From the NCBI GenBank assembly GCA_910578765.1, contig CAJTRW010000032.1:7664-13605 (forward strand): a DNA stretch of 5,942 nucleotides. Direction: 5' to 3'. Below the pieces are notes generated by a model that was not told where the DNA came from, did not search any database, and saw only the letters and a list, made by a program, of their open reading frames with translations. Position 1 is the stretch's first letter; the number at the start of each line of letters is the position of its first letter. Shown one piece after another: positions 5,920 to 5,942 of the stretch. This DNA is from an uncultured Christensenella sp. (GTDB taxonomy: Bacteria; Bacillota; Clostridia; Christensenellales; Borkfalkiaceae). The translations under genes were made by a program, and so were the position numbers.

Positions 5920-5942
5920 TAAAAAACCGCCCGCCCCCCCCC
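5920..5942 (-). terminator. Half of an upstream gene's terminator, ending in a poly-C run
   Basis: On the minus strand GGGCGG is followed by six T and an A/T-rich stretch (plus coordinates 5915-5932). This is the usual right half of an intrinsic terminator; the left arm would lie beyond the window. It would end a gene upstream of secA on the same strand, making secA the start of a new unit. The last nine bases (5934-5942) are all C and may be an assembly artefact. Confidence 0.35.

Overview
The window looks like a piece of a Bacillota (Clostridia-like) chromosome, probably a short contig from a draft or metagenomic assembly. Reasons: SecA carries a C-terminal SEC-C zinc motif and the long helicase insert common in clostridial SecA; prfB follows secA directly, as in Bacillus and many relatives; the one clear promoter matches the sigma-A consensus; and the intergenic DNA is much richer in A/T than the genes. 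The genus cannot be named from this sequence.

All four genes lie on the minus strand and read from right to left. A 185-bp upstream region (5758-5942) holds a good secA promoter, a pair of A/T palindromes behind it and, at the right edge, what looks like half of an upstream gene's terminator. Then come secA (993 aa, preprotein translocase ATPase), a 151-bp gap rich in competing hairpins, prfB (366 aa, release factor 2), a 10-bp gap, an unrecognised 135-aa protein with a Gly/Tyr-rich tail, a 31-bp gap filled by a perfect hairpin, and tsaD (344 aa, tRNA t6A synthesis). After tsaD only 39 bp remain, ending in another GC-rich half-stem.

The genes are housekeeping: protein export, translation termination and tRNA modification. 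They are probably partly co-transcribed from the secA promoter, with hairpins at the secA/prfB and orphan/tsaD junctions that could reduce or regulate read-through. I see no mobile element, CRISPR array, tRNA, rRNA, toxin or defence gene, and no convincing new multi-gene system. The points most worth a second look are the prfB gene without its usual programmed frameshift, the hairpin cluster before it, the orphan gene, and the tsaD start that lacks a Shine-Dalgarno sequence and sits just behind a hairpin.
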